Assembly (NCBI RefSeq): GCF_002797315.1 | Contig: NZ_KZ454936.1 | Location: forward strand, 1,807,645-1,871,644 | Length of the DNA stretch: 64,000 nt | Reading direction: 5' to 3' | Origin: Bacillus sp. FJAT-44742 | Lineage (GTDB): Bacteria > Bacillota > Bacilli > Bacillales > Marinococcaceae | Part shown: piece after piece, positions 54,522-63,362 of the stretch | Layout: each line of letters begins with the position of its first letter | How positions within the stretch are numbered: the first letter of the stretch is position 1 | Made by a program: the position numbers and the translations under genes | Notes under the pieces: model-generated | Seen by the model: the letters and a program-made list of their open reading frames with translations, nothing else | Told to the model about the DNA's origin: nothing | Database searches by the model: none

Positions 54522-56265
54522 CACGATGTGCAGCCTCCTTGCATTTATTATGAATTTCTGATGGAAGAAATGGGTTACCGTCATATTTCAAAATATTTTC
54601 GATATGGGCAGCCCCTGTATTTAAGCGAATAATATTGGCAAGCTGTCCGGTGGCATTATTTTCAACAACGACTACTTTATCAGCTCGGTCCATAAGCGGC
54701 TTAAGTTCATCGCTTGGGAAAGGGTGAAGAAGCCTGATTTGTGCATGGTTTACCTTGACACCATCTGCTTCTAGACGAGGAATTGCTTCACTGATCGTCC
54801 CCCTTGTTGAATTAACGCCAATAACCAAAAGGTCAGCATGGTCATGGGTGTCTGTATAAGCCACCGGTGTATCAAATCGGTCTGAAACAGCGGAAAGCTT
54901 CCTCATTCGCTTGTCCATTTGGTCTTTACGATTAACCGGGTGTTCAGAAGGCTTTCCTGTTTCATCATGCTCTACTCCAGTCACATGAAAAATTCCATTT
55001 TTTGTACCTGGGACCACACGAGGGGAAACGCCATCATCCGTTACGGCAAAACGTTTAAAGTATTCTGCCGGATCCTGTTCCGGAAGGTCTGGATGAAAGT
55101 CCAATTTTCCACGGTTAATGGTGATTTTTTCATAATCAAGAGGCTCTACTGTCTGTTTCCCGAGTGAAAGTGCCAGATCTGTAACCATAATGACAGGGCA
55201 CTGGTACTCATCTGCCAGGTTAAAAGCTTCTATCGTATCGTAAAAGGCTTCTTCTACTGTACTTGGAGCCATCACAATCTTAGGGATTTCTCCATGCGTG
55301 CCGTAAATCATCGCCATTAAATCCGATTGTTCCTGCTTTGTCGGCAGTCCGGTACTCGGGCCGCCCCGCTGTGTATCAACAATTACCAGAGGAGTTTCTG
55401 TCATCCCTGACAGACCGATCGCTTCTGTCATAAGAGAAAGTCCGGGCCCGGCTGACGCTGTTAATGCTCTTACCCCTGCATAGTTAGCCCCAATGGCCAT
55501 AACTGCTGCCGCAATTTCATCCTCTGTTTGGATAACAGTTCCGCCAAACTCTGGAAATTTCTTAATGAGATATTCCATAATTTCAGAGGCGGGGGTTATC
55601 GGATAGGCCGGCATAAACCTGGCACCGCCAGCGACAGCTCCCAGTCCGATCGCGTCGTTGCCGATCATAAACATTCTCTTTTTCCCGTCAGCTTCTATTA
55701 AATGATATCTCTCTACTTCACCAGCCTGGTCTTTGAAAAAGGCTGCGCCCTGCTGTAAAGCTTCCATATTTTTCTCAACTACCGCTTCCCCTTTTTTCCC
55801 GAATATCTCTTGCACGACGTTTCGGTACAATTCAGGAGCAAGGCCCAAAACAGCAGCAGAAGCTCCGACAGCTACCATATTTTTCATCAAGGAAGTTCCT
55901 AATTCCTTAGCAATCTCTGAAAAAGGGACAGGATAAAGTTCTGCCTTTCCTTCCTCAGGAAGAATAGGAGAAAACTTTGCATCGGCAATCACAATGCCGC
56001 CTTCCTTTAATTCATGAACATTCACATCTATTGTTTCCTGGTCAAACGCTACTAATATATCAAGATCATCCGAGACAGAATTTAACGGTTTGGTACTTAC
56101 ACGGATCTTGTTATTAGTATGTCCGCCCTTAATTCGTGAAGAAAAATGCCTGTATCCATATAAATAATATCCTAAACGATTTAAAGCAATAGCGAAGATC
56201 TCTCCTGTACTCTCAATCCCTTCACCTTGCTGACCGCCAACTTTCCAGGAAAGTTGATCAATCAT
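54496..56265 (-). CDS. 2-oxoacid:ferredoxin oxidoreductase, alpha subunit (gamma-alpha fusion)
   Basis: 589 aa. Gamma domain first (WKVGGQQGEGIESTGEIFAIALNRLGYYLYGYRHFSSRIKGGHTNNKIRV, residues 5-185). The alpha domain (GNDAIGLGAVAGGARFMPAYPITPASEIMEYL and TASAGPGLSLMTEAIGLSGMTETPLVIVDTQRGGPSTGLPTKQEQSDL) follows. The N-terminal gamma fusion is the usual Bacillus form. The start is the ATG 9 nt after AAGGAG. Upstream, at 56649, is the largest copy of the palindrome shared by the ferredoxin genes to the right, which may make ferredoxin supply and use co-regulated. Confidence 0.92.
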   Translation of the reverse strand: MIDQLSWKVGGQQGEGIESTGEIFAIALNRLGYYLYGYRHFSSRIKGGHTNNKIRVSTKPLNSVSDDLDILVAFDQETIDVNVHELKEGGIVIADAKFSPILPEEGKAELYPVPFSEIAKELGTSLMKNMVAVGASAAVLGLAPELYRNVVQEIFGKKGEAVVEKNMEALQQGAAFFKDQAGEVERYHLIEADGKKRMFMIGNDAIGLGAVAGGARFMPAYPITPASEIMEYLIKKFPEFGGTVIQTEDEIAAAVMAIGANYAGVRALTASAGPGLSLMTEAIGLSGMTETPLVIVDTQRGGPSTGLPTKQEQSDLMAMIYGTHGEIPKIVMAPSTVEEAFYDTIEAFNLADEYQCPVIMVTDLALSLGKQTVEPLDYEKITINRGKLDFHPDLPEQDPAEYFKRFAVTDDGVSPRVVPGTKNGIFHVTGVEHDETGKPSEHPVNRKDQMDKRMRKLSAVSDRFDTPVAYTDTHDHADLLVIGVNSTRGTISEAIPRLEADGVKVNHAQIRLLHPFPSDELKPLMDRADKVVVVENNATGQLANIIRLNTGAAHIENILKYDGNPFLPSEIHNKCKEAAHRGNIERVSQ

Positions 56266-56648
56266 ATCATCCAACTCCTTCTTGTCCATTTATAGAAATA
56301 AGGTATATGCAAACAACGATATAGATTCCTATTCAGGCCAGAATTGCCGCCTAAATTCCTTTTTTAATCTTAGAATGAAGCGTAGCAAAAAGCAAGAACG
56401 CAAAACCTTAAAAATATCACTGCATACCGGTAATCAGAGGCCCTTGACCTTCCGATTTTTCACTATTAATTTACCTCCTCCAAAACTTTAAAATAATAAA
56501 TTTCAAAACTTGCCTCGTTGTGACAAAACCGGCATGGGCTTTTCATGTCATTTCTTTTAATATGGGGTGCGTGGAGCAATTCAATTCCATCCTTAACATG
56601 GTCGCTGCAAACTAAGATCATTTTTCTTCCTCCACCTTTCCTAAAAGA

Positions 56649-56691
56649 AAAATTCTTATTATGGTATACAATATACCATAATAAGAATTTT
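56649..56691. promoter_or_regulatory. 43-bp perfect palindrome containing the GntR-type operator core
   Basis: Two exact 20-bp inverted arms around CAA; the inner part is GGTATACAATATACC, the same core found at five other places to the right. It lies between the gntR stop and the oxidoreductase start (384 bp from the latter). It can be an operator for the oxidoreductase operon, or a structure at the end of gntR mRNA. The other 350 bp here show no gene. Confidence 0.75.
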
Positions 56692-56740
56692 CAGACAACA
56701 GTTTCAGCAATAAAAAAAGGGCGATGACAAGAATTTATCA

Positions 56741-57424
56741 TTACCCTTCAGAAACTTGTTTGTTTTTACTGTTAATTGCTTCAATGTAGGCTCTCTTGGA
56801 GTTTTCGATGTGAATCTTCGTAAGGTATTCCGCCATCTCGACCTCATGGTCTCTCACAGCTTTTAAGACAGCTAAATGCTCTCTCATGGACTCCTCCATC
56901 CGCCCTTTAAGCTTATGGCCGGTGGAGGCAAAAGCGCGGATATAGTCCATTAAGTCTGTCAGCATTTCATAAAGCTTAGGGCTTCTTGCCGCTCTATATA
57001 AAGCGTGGCTTATTTCAATATGAAGTTGAGAAATTTCAGCTGAATCCTTTTTCTCCAGAGCTGTCGTTATCTTTTGTATATATTGATCAAACTTCTCTTT
57101 TTCAGTCTCTGAAATTTTCTGTGCAGCCAACTTCGCCGCCAACACTTCTAGTGAAGATAAAATCGTAAACACTTCGATAACTTCTTCCGTGGAAATTTGT
57201 GAAACAAGCACTCCTTTTCGAGGAACCGTTTTAACAAAGCCTTGAGACTCCAATCGAAATAGTGCTTCCCTGATTGGCGTTCGGCTAATGTTCATTTTTT
57301 CAGCCAGTTCTCGTTCAACCAAACGATCACCAGCTTTATACTCGCCCTCTAGAATCATATTTTTCAAATATATATATGCTCGCTCCCTGATGGATATAAT
57401 TTCCTCTTCAAACCAGCCTTTCAA
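56741..57424 (-). CDS. GntR regulator, FadR/FCD subfamily
   Basis: 227 aa from a TTG 6 nt after AAGGGGGGG. Winged HTH: RERAYIYLKNMILEGEYKAGDRLVERELAEKMNISRTPIREALFRLESQGFVKTVPRKGVLV. The helical FCD ligand domain (residues 85-220) has the metal-binding-type positions IEISHALYRAARSP and EHLAVLKAVRDHEVEMAEYLTKIHIENS. FCD regulators sense organic acids and bind GTATAC-cored palindromes, which is what surrounds this gene. It is probably the master of the 56.6-63.3 kb module. Confidence 0.9.
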   Translation of the reverse strand: MKGWFEEEIISIRERAYIYLKNMILEGEYKAGDRLVERELAEKMNISRTPIREALFRLESQGFVKTVPRKGVLVSQISTEEVIEVFTILSSLEVLAAKLAAQKISETEKEKFDQYIQKITTALEKKDSAEISQLHIEISHALYRAARSPKLYEMLTDLMDYIRAFASTGHKLKGRMEESMREHLAVLKAVRDHEVEMAEYLTKIHIENSKRAYIEAINSKNKQVSEG

Positions 57425-57580
57425 TGAAATCCCCCCCTTGTTTTCTACCTTATTCCTAAAAGTATACCGTATTTCCTGCATTAAACCAATGAAACCAACT
57501 TCCGTAGCTTATTTCAGTAAAGAAGAAAACCGATAACGCAGAAATTCTCATCGTTTTCTTTTTATTATATAGCACTTTGT

Positions 57581-57595
57581 GGTATATTGTATACA
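57581..57595. promoter_or_regulatory. GntR-type operator before the transporter gene
   Basis: GGTATATTGTATACA matches the shared core GGTATATTGTATACC at 14 of 15 positions, 70 bp before the transporter start. Confidence 0.75.
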
Positions 57596-57664
57596 AATAA
57601 TTATTTAATAAGCTAGTATTTTTTGAATTGTCTGCAATAAAAACAAAATAGTAGGTGGATACGG

Positions 57665-59056
57665 ATGCTGAATTATTTGTTTACCGTACTAATAAGTGTG
57701 TATCTTTTATCAGTTTTATTCCCTTCTCCTGCCGTTGAATTCCTTGTTTCACTTCTATCCCTATTAAGTATTTTACTAACTATCACTTTAGTTAATAAAA
57801 TGGTATTAAAATTCGGTCTTGCTTTTCTGGGTTTGGGGATATTTATGCTTTACACGAGTGGGACGAGCCCAGGCCAGTATTTATTTTCATTTGGCAGCAT
57901 GCTTAATTTACTAAGTTTATTTGCCTTGGTCCCCATTCTAGCTTTGCCCATTAAATTAGGGAACTATGCTGAAGCTGTTCAAAAGATTATACACGAAAAA
58001 GTAAAAAATTCTGGCCAGCTTTACATGCTGTCTTCCGGGATATCTTACTTCTTAAGCTCCTTTATGAATCTCGCTGCCCTCCCAATGACGTATTATGCGA
58101 TTCAGCCATCGATCAGACTGTTTTCTATTACGAATAAACCTCGTTTCATGAGCAGGTCTATTACTCACGGCTTTGCTATGCCTTTATTATGGACACCTGT
58201 CACGCCGATCGTGGGGATTGTAATCGAAATGACTGGTGTCTCCTGGGGAGCCATGCTTCCTATTCTGATTCCTTTAAGTATTTTAGGCCTTCTGCTGGAT
58301 TGGGCCACTGGAGTTTACTTATCAAAAAAATACCATGCTCCAAGCCCATTAGGACGCCCTCAAGCTTACAAAGAAATGGCAGCAGCTATAGATCATTCTT
58401 CTCAAGGTGAAAAAACTTCTAAGCTGTTTCATTTAATTGGTGCTGTTCTCTTATTAAACGTCATTATTACTTTTGCAGACCTATACTTAGACGTAAGTTT
58501 CTTGTTTTTAGTTACGATTTTAGTCATCCCATTTTCTTTTACTTGGGCGCTTCTTATCCAGAAAGGCAAGGGATTTTTGACTGGATTAAAAGAGCACTTT
58601 GATACTCACCTGTTGAAAATGAAAGACCAGTTTTTTATCTTTTTATCTGCTGGTTTTTTCATTTCAGCCATCGGTATTTCGGGTACAGAACAAACTATTA
58701 ATAAATGGATTGGGGGACTGATAACTGTTATAGGAGAGCATGCTTTTTTATTTATTGTGCCGCTGTTACCCCTTGCTTTAGCCTTTATTGGCCTGCATCC
58801 GGCTGTTGCTTTAGCACTTCTCGTTGAAGCAATCGACTTTTCTATCCTTGGCATCTCGCCGGTTGTCTTCACGTTAGCTATGTTAGGAGGAGCGGTGCCG
58901 GCATTTTTAATGGGTCCATATAATGCAACCCTAGGGCTTATGTCTAATATCATAGACGAAGATCCTTATAAGATATCACGGTGGAATGCTGGTTTTACCT
59001 TTATGTACCTCGTATTATTATTGGTTCTTATCTCAATTCTACAACTTATCTTTTAA
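57665..59056 (+). CDS. Polytopic membrane transporter, family not recognised
   Basis: 463 aa with about 11-12 membrane segments in two halves separated by a cytosolic loop near residues 225-255 (YLSKKYHAPSPLGRPQAYKEM). Re-entrant-like polar stretches (SSFMNLAALPMTYYAIQPSI and GFAMPLLWTPVTPIVGIVIEMTG in half one; GLHPAVALALLVEAIDFSILGISP and GAVPAFLMGPYNATLGLMSNI in half two) recall ion-transporter-superfamily anion carriers (DctM/CitT-like). It probably takes up the organic acid sensed by the nearby GntR regulator. Start after GTAGGTGG. Confidence 0.7.
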   Translation: MLNYLFTVLISVYLLSVLFPSPAVEFLVSLLSLLSILLTITLVNKMVLKFGLAFLGLGIFMLYTSGTSPGQYLFSFGSMLNLLSLFALVPILALPIKLGNYAEAVQKIIHEKVKNSGQLYMLSSGISYFLSSFMNLAALPMTYYAIQPSIRLFSITNKPRFMSRSITHGFAMPLLWTPVTPIVGIVIEMTGVSWGAMLPILIPLSILGLLLDWATGVYLSKKYHAPSPLGRPQAYKEMAAAIDHSSQGEKTSKLFHLIGAVLLLNVIITFADLYLDVSFLFLVTILVIPFSFTWALLIQKGKGFLTGLKEHFDTHLLKMKDQFFIFLSAGFFISAIGISGTEQTINKWIGGLITVIGEHAFLFIVPLLPLALAFIGLHPAVALALLVEAIDFSILGISPVVFTLAMLGGAVPAFLMGPYNATLGLMSNIIDEDPYKISRWNAGFTFMYLVLLLVLISILQLIF

Positions 59057-59090
59057 TCTTTTTTATAGAAGCTGTCTAACAGATTCCTGG

Positions 59091-59127
59091 GCGTGAGTTC
59101 AGCATAGTGCTGTGCTCACGTCTTTTT
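59091..59127 (+). terminator. Terminator after the transporter gene
   Basis: CGTGAG-TT-CAGCA and TGCTG-TG-CTCACG pair around TAG, then TCTTTTTTG. Confidence 0.8.
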
Positions 59128-59757
59128 TGTCGGGTCCTTTTTAACCCTGGTAGTTGTGAAACATAATTGGAGGGATGGCAATGTTTACATAATGACTAGG
59201 TCCTCTCCCCACCAGAAAGGTCGAGATCTACGCTATCTTTTTTTGTCTATTTCTATATTCTTTTCAATCAGATTTTCTTTTTGTGCTTGTTAAGGACGAT
59301 TGTAGTCAGTCACTAATTTCTATTTCTTTATAACCTGAATCATTAATATGATATGAATATAAGAGAGGATTTACTGCTGGAAAAAGGTAAAATAAGTCCT
59401 ATTTTCTCAAGTAAATTCAACATTTTTTCATACAATAATGGTAGTTAACCATTTTATAAAGTCGTATGATCCATTTGATACTCTGACAGGGACAACACGG
59501 TATATAGTAACGGTAAAACTTTGGTGTTCATAGAATGATGCCTTGAAAAAACTCTAGAAATAGAGGCCTCTTATTCTAAAAAGGGGCTGTCCGCAGAATC
59601 ACTCAATATTAATGAAAGGCAAAACGGGACACGATTTTAGGGGTTCTGTGGGACTTTTAAAAGGAAGAAAAAGGAAGGAAGAAAAACAGATCGAGTAGGA
59701 AAAACAGCTGCTTATTGTTCATCTGTACTGATGATTAAAGCTCACTCCTTTCCAATG
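59128..59757. other. 630-bp stretch without a gene
   Basis: No frame longer than about 40 codons with a ribosome site. The part GGGGCTGTCCGCAGAATCAC (59583-59602) with GGGACACGATTTTAGGG (about 59627-59643) resembles a widespread Bacillaceae intergenic repeat. The rest is featureless. Confidence 0.4.
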
Positions 59758-59758
59758 A

Positions 59759-59803
59759 TAAAAAAACTGCGCCTATATTATTTTTGAGGGGCAGTTTTTT
59801 TAT
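59759..59803. terminator. Bidirectional terminator
   Basis: AAAAAACTGCGCC and GGGGCAGTTTTTT pair around a 14-nt loop. On the minus strand it ends the Cys-rich small gene at 59823. Confidence 0.75.
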
Positions 59804-59822
59804 TATCTATCACGTGGCATCC

Positions 59823-60017
59823 TTAAATGACAGGTGGACGGCATGCAATTTCATTATATTCGGTTGTTTCACTTGTTAACCAGGGACATTGTTCACAGTG
59901 TGATTTGCAAACCTGTCCGTATAATTCGCAAGAGACTGTCTGGTCCTCTTTGACCTGAACGACCCTTTCTTCAAACATATTTTCCCACCAATTTAATTGT
60001 TTAGGTAGAATCTTCAT
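59823..60017 (-). CDS. Cys-rich 64-aa protein under the shared operator
   Basis: MKILPKQLNWWENMFEERVVQVKEDQTVSCELYGQVCKSHCEQCPWLTSETTEYNEIACRPPVI. The five Cys (at 30, 37, 41, 44 and 59) include C-x3-C-x2-C, enough for a metal or Fe-S site. The ATG after GGAGAG is used. The operator at 60064 lies 47 bp upstream, placing it in the GntR-linked module with two ferredoxins. Family not recognised. Confidence 0.65.
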   Translation of the reverse strand: MKILPKQLNWWENMFEERVVQVKEDQTVSCELYGQVCKSHCEQCPWLTSETTEYNEIACRPPVI

Positions 60018-60063
60018 AAACATTCTCTCCACTTCTTTCTTTTTTATTTATTACACTCTCCTT

Positions 60064-60078
60064 GGTTTATTGTATACC
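60064..60078. promoter_or_regulatory. GntR-type operator before the Cys-rich gene
   Basis: GGTTTATTGTATACC matches the shared core at 14 of 15 positions. Confidence 0.7.
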
Positions 60079-60287
60079 GAACGAAGTAAAGATAAAACCT
60101 AAATTGCAAAAGTTCAATAATTTATAATATTCTTTCTAATATGGACTCATTAAAATGATGGGAAAACACGTAAACTCTATCTCCTTTGTGATCCATTAGA
60201 TAAGCTCCCCACAGAGAAGATGCATTATGGGAAGCGTTAACTATGTTAGCGTATAGAAAAAAGAAACCAAAGTGGAAGAGGAAATGT

Positions 60288-60539
<252 letters not shown>

Positions 60540-60548
60540 CTATTATTA

Positions 60549-61547
60549 TTAAGAAAATATACTTGTACTATGAAGCGGTTGCACCTTCGCCTTCGGATCA
60601 ATAAAGGACTTAGCGTTATTTACCGCTGTCGGCGCTTCACCAAAGCCAGTTGCAATCAGCTTAACTTTTCCTTCATACGTACAAATATCTCCTGCCGCAT
60701 ATACCCCGGGAATGTTAGTTTCCATTTTTGAATTTACTACAATAGAGTTTTTCTCAATCGTAAGCCCCCAGTCTTTCATCGGCCCAAGTGAAGAGAGGAA
60801 TCCAAAATTAACAATAACATCATCCACTTCCACGGTTTGTCTGTCACTCTCTTTTTTGCTGTGTCTTAAGATTGTTTCTTTAATAGTGTCATGATCTCCC
60901 TGGAAACAGTCAGGTATATAAGGTGTTTTAATATCAACAGAGCTGTTAAATAACTGCTCCACGCTGAATTCATGGGCACGAAACTTTTCCCGTCGGTGCA
61001 CCAGCGTTACTTTTTTTGCTAATGGTTCAAGCATTAAAGCCCAATCCACTGCTGAGTCCCCGCCTCCAAACACCAGTACATTTTTTCCTTTAAACTTGTT
61101 CAAGTCATTTATAAAATAATGGAGATTTTTCCCTTCATACTGTACTGCATTATCCAATTCAATTTTCCTTGGACTGAAAGCACCGTTGCCTGCCGTTAAT
61201 ATAACTGTTTTCGTAAAATGAACCTGCTGATTAGTGGTAAGCTTAATTGTTTTGTCTTCTTGGACCTCAATATTTTCAACCATCTCTCCGAGGCAAACAT
61301 CAGGGTTAAAGTAGTTAGCTTGTTCCCACAGCCTGTCAACTAGTTCCTGTGCTTTCACTTTCGGAAAACCTGCAACATCATAAATATATTTTTCTGGGTA
61401 AAGGGCTGAAAGCTGTCCCCCTAAATGGGGCAGGCTTTCTACGATTTTTACAGATAACTGACGCATCCCTGCATAGAAAGCAGTAAATAAACCAACGGGC
61501 CCGCCCCCTATAATCGTAATATCATGTATATGTTCTTTAGTAGTCAT
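60549..61547 (-). CDS. Ferredoxin-NADP+ reductase, thioredoxin-reductase-like (YumC type)
   Basis: 332 aa, ATG after AAGGAGACAGG. FAD motif [67 protein letters not shown] motif [15 protein letters not shown] with [10 protein letters not shown], and the C-terminal FAD segment [33 protein letters not shown]. It lacks the CxxC of thioredoxin reductase, as expected of this reductase class. The shared operator lies 56 bp upstream. Confidence 0.93.
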   Translation of the reverse strand: MTTKEHIHDITIIGGGPVGLFTAFYAGMRQLSVKIVESLPHLGGQLSALYPEKYIYDVAGFPKVKAQELVDRLWEQANYFNPDVCLGEMVENIEVQEDKTIKLTTNQQVHFTKTVILTAGNGAFSPRKIELDNAVQYEGKNLHYFINDLNKFKGKNVLVFGGGDSAVDWALMLEPLAKKVTLVHRREKFRAHEFSVEQLFNSSVDIKTPYIPDCFQGDHDTIKETILRHSKKESDRQTVEVDDVIVNFGFLSSLGPMKDWGLTIEKNSIVVNSKMETNIPGVYAAGDICTYEGKVKLIATGFGEAPTAVNNAKSFIDPKAKVQPLHSTSIFS

Positions 61548-61602
61548 AAATCCTGTCTCCTTTAGCTCCGTACTCTTACGTTCCTTCATATTCTTGTTAT
61601 TA

Positions 61603-61617
61603 GGTATATTGTATACC
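61603..61617. promoter_or_regulatory. GntR-type operator before the ferredoxin reductase gene
   Basis: GGTATATTGTATACC is a perfect copy of the shared core palindrome (reverse complement of the centre of the 43-bp palindrome at 56649). Confidence 0.82.
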
Positions 61618-61684
61618 AAAAAGTGAAAAAGACCGATGATACATTCCCGATGGAACATATCATTCTACTAAATTACACCCAAAC

Positions 61685-62017
61685 TTAGGTGCTTACTTTT
61701 TTTACTTTCTGTCTTTGTACTTTTTTAGTCATTTCTTTATCCCAAGAAAGAGTAATTTCATCTTTTACAACAAATGTCTGGCAAGCCAGTCGATATCCTT
61801 CTTCCAATAGATCTTCTCCTACTTTCTTCTTTTCAGCTGGTTTAATGTTATCCAGGTTTTCACTTCCATCTTCAATTTTTACGAGGCATGTCCCACAATA
61901 CCCTCCACCACAGCGGTTTGGTACATCACCATCGTATCTTAATGAGTTTCTCAGGATGTTAGAATTATCTTCTACCTCTAATTGTCTATCCGTGTTTTTA
62001 ATTTTTATAATAGCCAT
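61685..62017 (-). CDS. [2Fe-2S] ferredoxin, plant/adrenodoxin-like fold
   Basis: 110 aa. Cluster motif NRCGGGYCGTCLVKI (C-x5-C-x2-C pattern) near residues 35-48 and the fourth Cys in RLACQTFVVKDEI near residue 79, with a basic C-terminal tail KKVQRQKVKKVST. Such ferredoxins feed P450s, Rieske oxygenases or other redox enzymes. Two different ferredoxins and one reductase in one regulon suggest a dedicated electron chain. The terminal enzyme is not in the window. Confidence 0.9.
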   Translation of the reverse strand: MAIIKIKNTDRQLEVEDNSNILRNSLRYDGDVPNRCGGGYCGTCLVKIEDGSENLDNIKPAEKKKVGEDLLEEGYRLACQTFVVKDEITLSWDKEMTKKVQRQKVKKVST

Positions 62018-62070
62018 TTAAATAAATCCTCCTTTAAAATCTTTATGAATGTAGAGAATCACAATTCCAG

Positions 62071-62190
62071 TTACTTCTTACAGACACATGTACAATTACT
62101 GCACTTTCTTTTTTTCGTTTCCCCCTGAACAGATACTTTATTAGAAGCAGCCTTTGCTAACAGCGAGTCCCCATTCACTTTCTTTTCCAA
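62071..62190 (-). CDS. 39-aa peptide with C-terminal CxxCxCxC
   Basis: Starts at a TTG 7 nt after GAGGGGG: MEKKVNGDSLLAKAASNKVSVQGETKKRKCSNCTCVCKK. The last ten residues hold four Cys in C-x2-C-x-C-x-C after a basic run. It lies 53 bp upstream of the [2Fe-2S] ferredoxin, in the same direction, and directly downstream of an operator copy. Metal binding, or use as a modified peptide, is possible. I know no family. Confidence 0.6.
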   Translation of the reverse strand: MEKKVNGDSLLAKAASNKVSVQGETKKRKCSNCTCVCKK

Positions 62191-62209
62191 TAGGCTTCCC
62201 CCTCAAAAT

Positions 62210-62224
62210 AAAATATTGTATACC
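62210..62224. promoter_or_regulatory. GntR-type operator before the Cys-peptide/ferredoxin genes
   Basis: TATTGTATACC matches the right 11 bases of the core plus one more at the left edge (12 of 15). AAATACAATATCA follows at once and looks like a second half-site. Confidence 0.6.
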
Positions 62225-62431
62225 AAATACAATATCACAAACTTAATTTTCTGACAATATATTTTATTTATTTTTCTCATAAATATTATTATTCAGAATA
62301 ATCCTCCACTTTATTTGACATAAAGATAGAAGTAAGGCAAAATCAAGATATAACTGGACCTTTTCAAACTCATCATTTTTTACTTATTATCCTATTGGTT
62401 TTGTTTTTAGGAAAATTTATTTTCTTAATTA

Positions 62432-62446
62432 GGTATACAATATACA
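62432..62446. promoter_or_regulatory. GntR-type operator before the aspartate-dehydrogenase-like gene
   Basis: GGTATACAATATACA matches the core at 14 of 15 positions and ends 16 bp before the start codon, so a bound repressor would sit on the ribosome-site region of the DNA. Confidence 0.75.
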
Positions 62447-62462
62447 AAATGGCGGTGGTAAT

Positions 62463-63257
62463 ATGATTCAAATAGGTATCATAGGGTTTGGCACCATCAC
62501 AAAGCAATTGCTTTCTTTACTTTCCAAGGAAGAAGTAAATGTAGGGAGTATTCTCGTACGGAACAAAGAAAAAGCCGAGATGAATAGTGATATCTCTTTG
62601 CCGTTTACTGATGATCCTGACCAATTTTTTTCCAATAATTTTGATTATGTGGTGGAAGCCGCCGGTCATGAAGCTGTGAAACAATACAGTAGCCGAATTG
62701 TTAAAAACAGCAATGTCATCATTGTTTCAGTAGGCTCGCTTGCAGATCCTGAATTTCTAAATGATCTACAGGACAAAGCTGCAGCCAATAAGAAACAAAT
62801 CATTGTTCCCTCTGCAGCAATCGGTGGTTTGGATAGAGTGGCAGCCGGGGCAATGGGAGATATTTCACAAGTGAAATTAATTACGAAGAAGCCTCCCAAA
62901 GCCTGGTACGGTACAATTATTGAAAAAGAATATGATTTACCATCCATTACAGAACCCTTACTAGTATTTTCTGGTATCGCGCGGGAGTCAGCTGTTAAGT
63001 TCCCTGAAAATGTAAATGTGTCAGCCGCCTTAAGCCTGGCTGGGATTGGTTTTGAAAAAACAGAAGTTGATGTTTATGTAGACCCATCCATAGACCAGAA
63101 CATTCATGAAATTTATATAGAAGGGCTTTTTGGATCAACGAAAATAGAAGTCCAAAATACTCCCTCCCCTCATAACCCAAAAACAGGCTACATCGTTGCG
63201 ATGAGCATTGCTAAAGTCTTACATGGGTATACAAAACCATTAGTAATGGGAATATAG
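62463..63257 (+). CDS. Aspartate dehydrogenase-like NAD(P)-dependent enzyme (NadX family)
   Basis: 264 aa, ATG after GGCGGTGG. N-terminal Rossmann motif IGIIGFGTITKQLL, then VVEAAGHEAVKQY, VSVGSLAD and PSAAIGGLD typical of L-aspartate dehydrogenase. The C-terminal domain has KFPENVNVSAALSLAGIGFEKTEVDVYVDPSIDQNIHEIYIEGLFG and PSPHNPKTG. The family oxidises L-aspartate to iminoaspartate or oxaloacetate. No nadA or nadC is near; the operator instead ties it to the ferredoxin module, so another amino-acid-like substrate is possible. Confidence 0.85.
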   Translation: MIQIGIIGFGTITKQLLSLLSKEEVNVGSILVRNKEKAEMNSDISLPFTDDPDQFFSNNFDYVVEAAGHEAVKQYSSRIVKNSNVIIVSVGSLADPEFLNDLQDKAAANKKQIIVPSAAIGGLDRVAAGAMGDISQVKLITKKPPKAWYGTIIEKEYDLPSITEPLLVFSGIARESAVKFPENVNVSAALSLAGIGFEKTEVDVYVDPSIDQNIHEIYIEGLFGSTKIEVQNTPSPHNPKTGYIVAMSIAKVLHGYTKPLVMGI

Positions 63258-63263
63258 TTTTTC

Positions 63264-63330
63264 GGCACCTCAAAGAGTTTCCTGGTCCTTATCAAAGTAA
63301 CGACAGGGATAACAGTTGAGGTGTCTTTTT
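63264..63330 (+). terminator. Terminator with long loop after the aspartate-dehydrogenase-like gene
   Basis: GGCACCTCAA and TTGAGGTGTC pair across about 43 nt and are followed by TTTTTA. Confidence 0.55.
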
Positions 63331-63334
63331 ATTG

Positions 63335-63361
63335 AAAAAATGCCAAAGAAAAATGGCATAG
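63335..63361 (-). terminator. Terminator after the chromate-transporter-like gene
   Basis: ATGCCA and TGGCAT pair around TTTTTCTT on the minus strand and are followed by TTTTTTC, just past the stop. Confidence 0.7.
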
Positions 63362-63362
63362 T

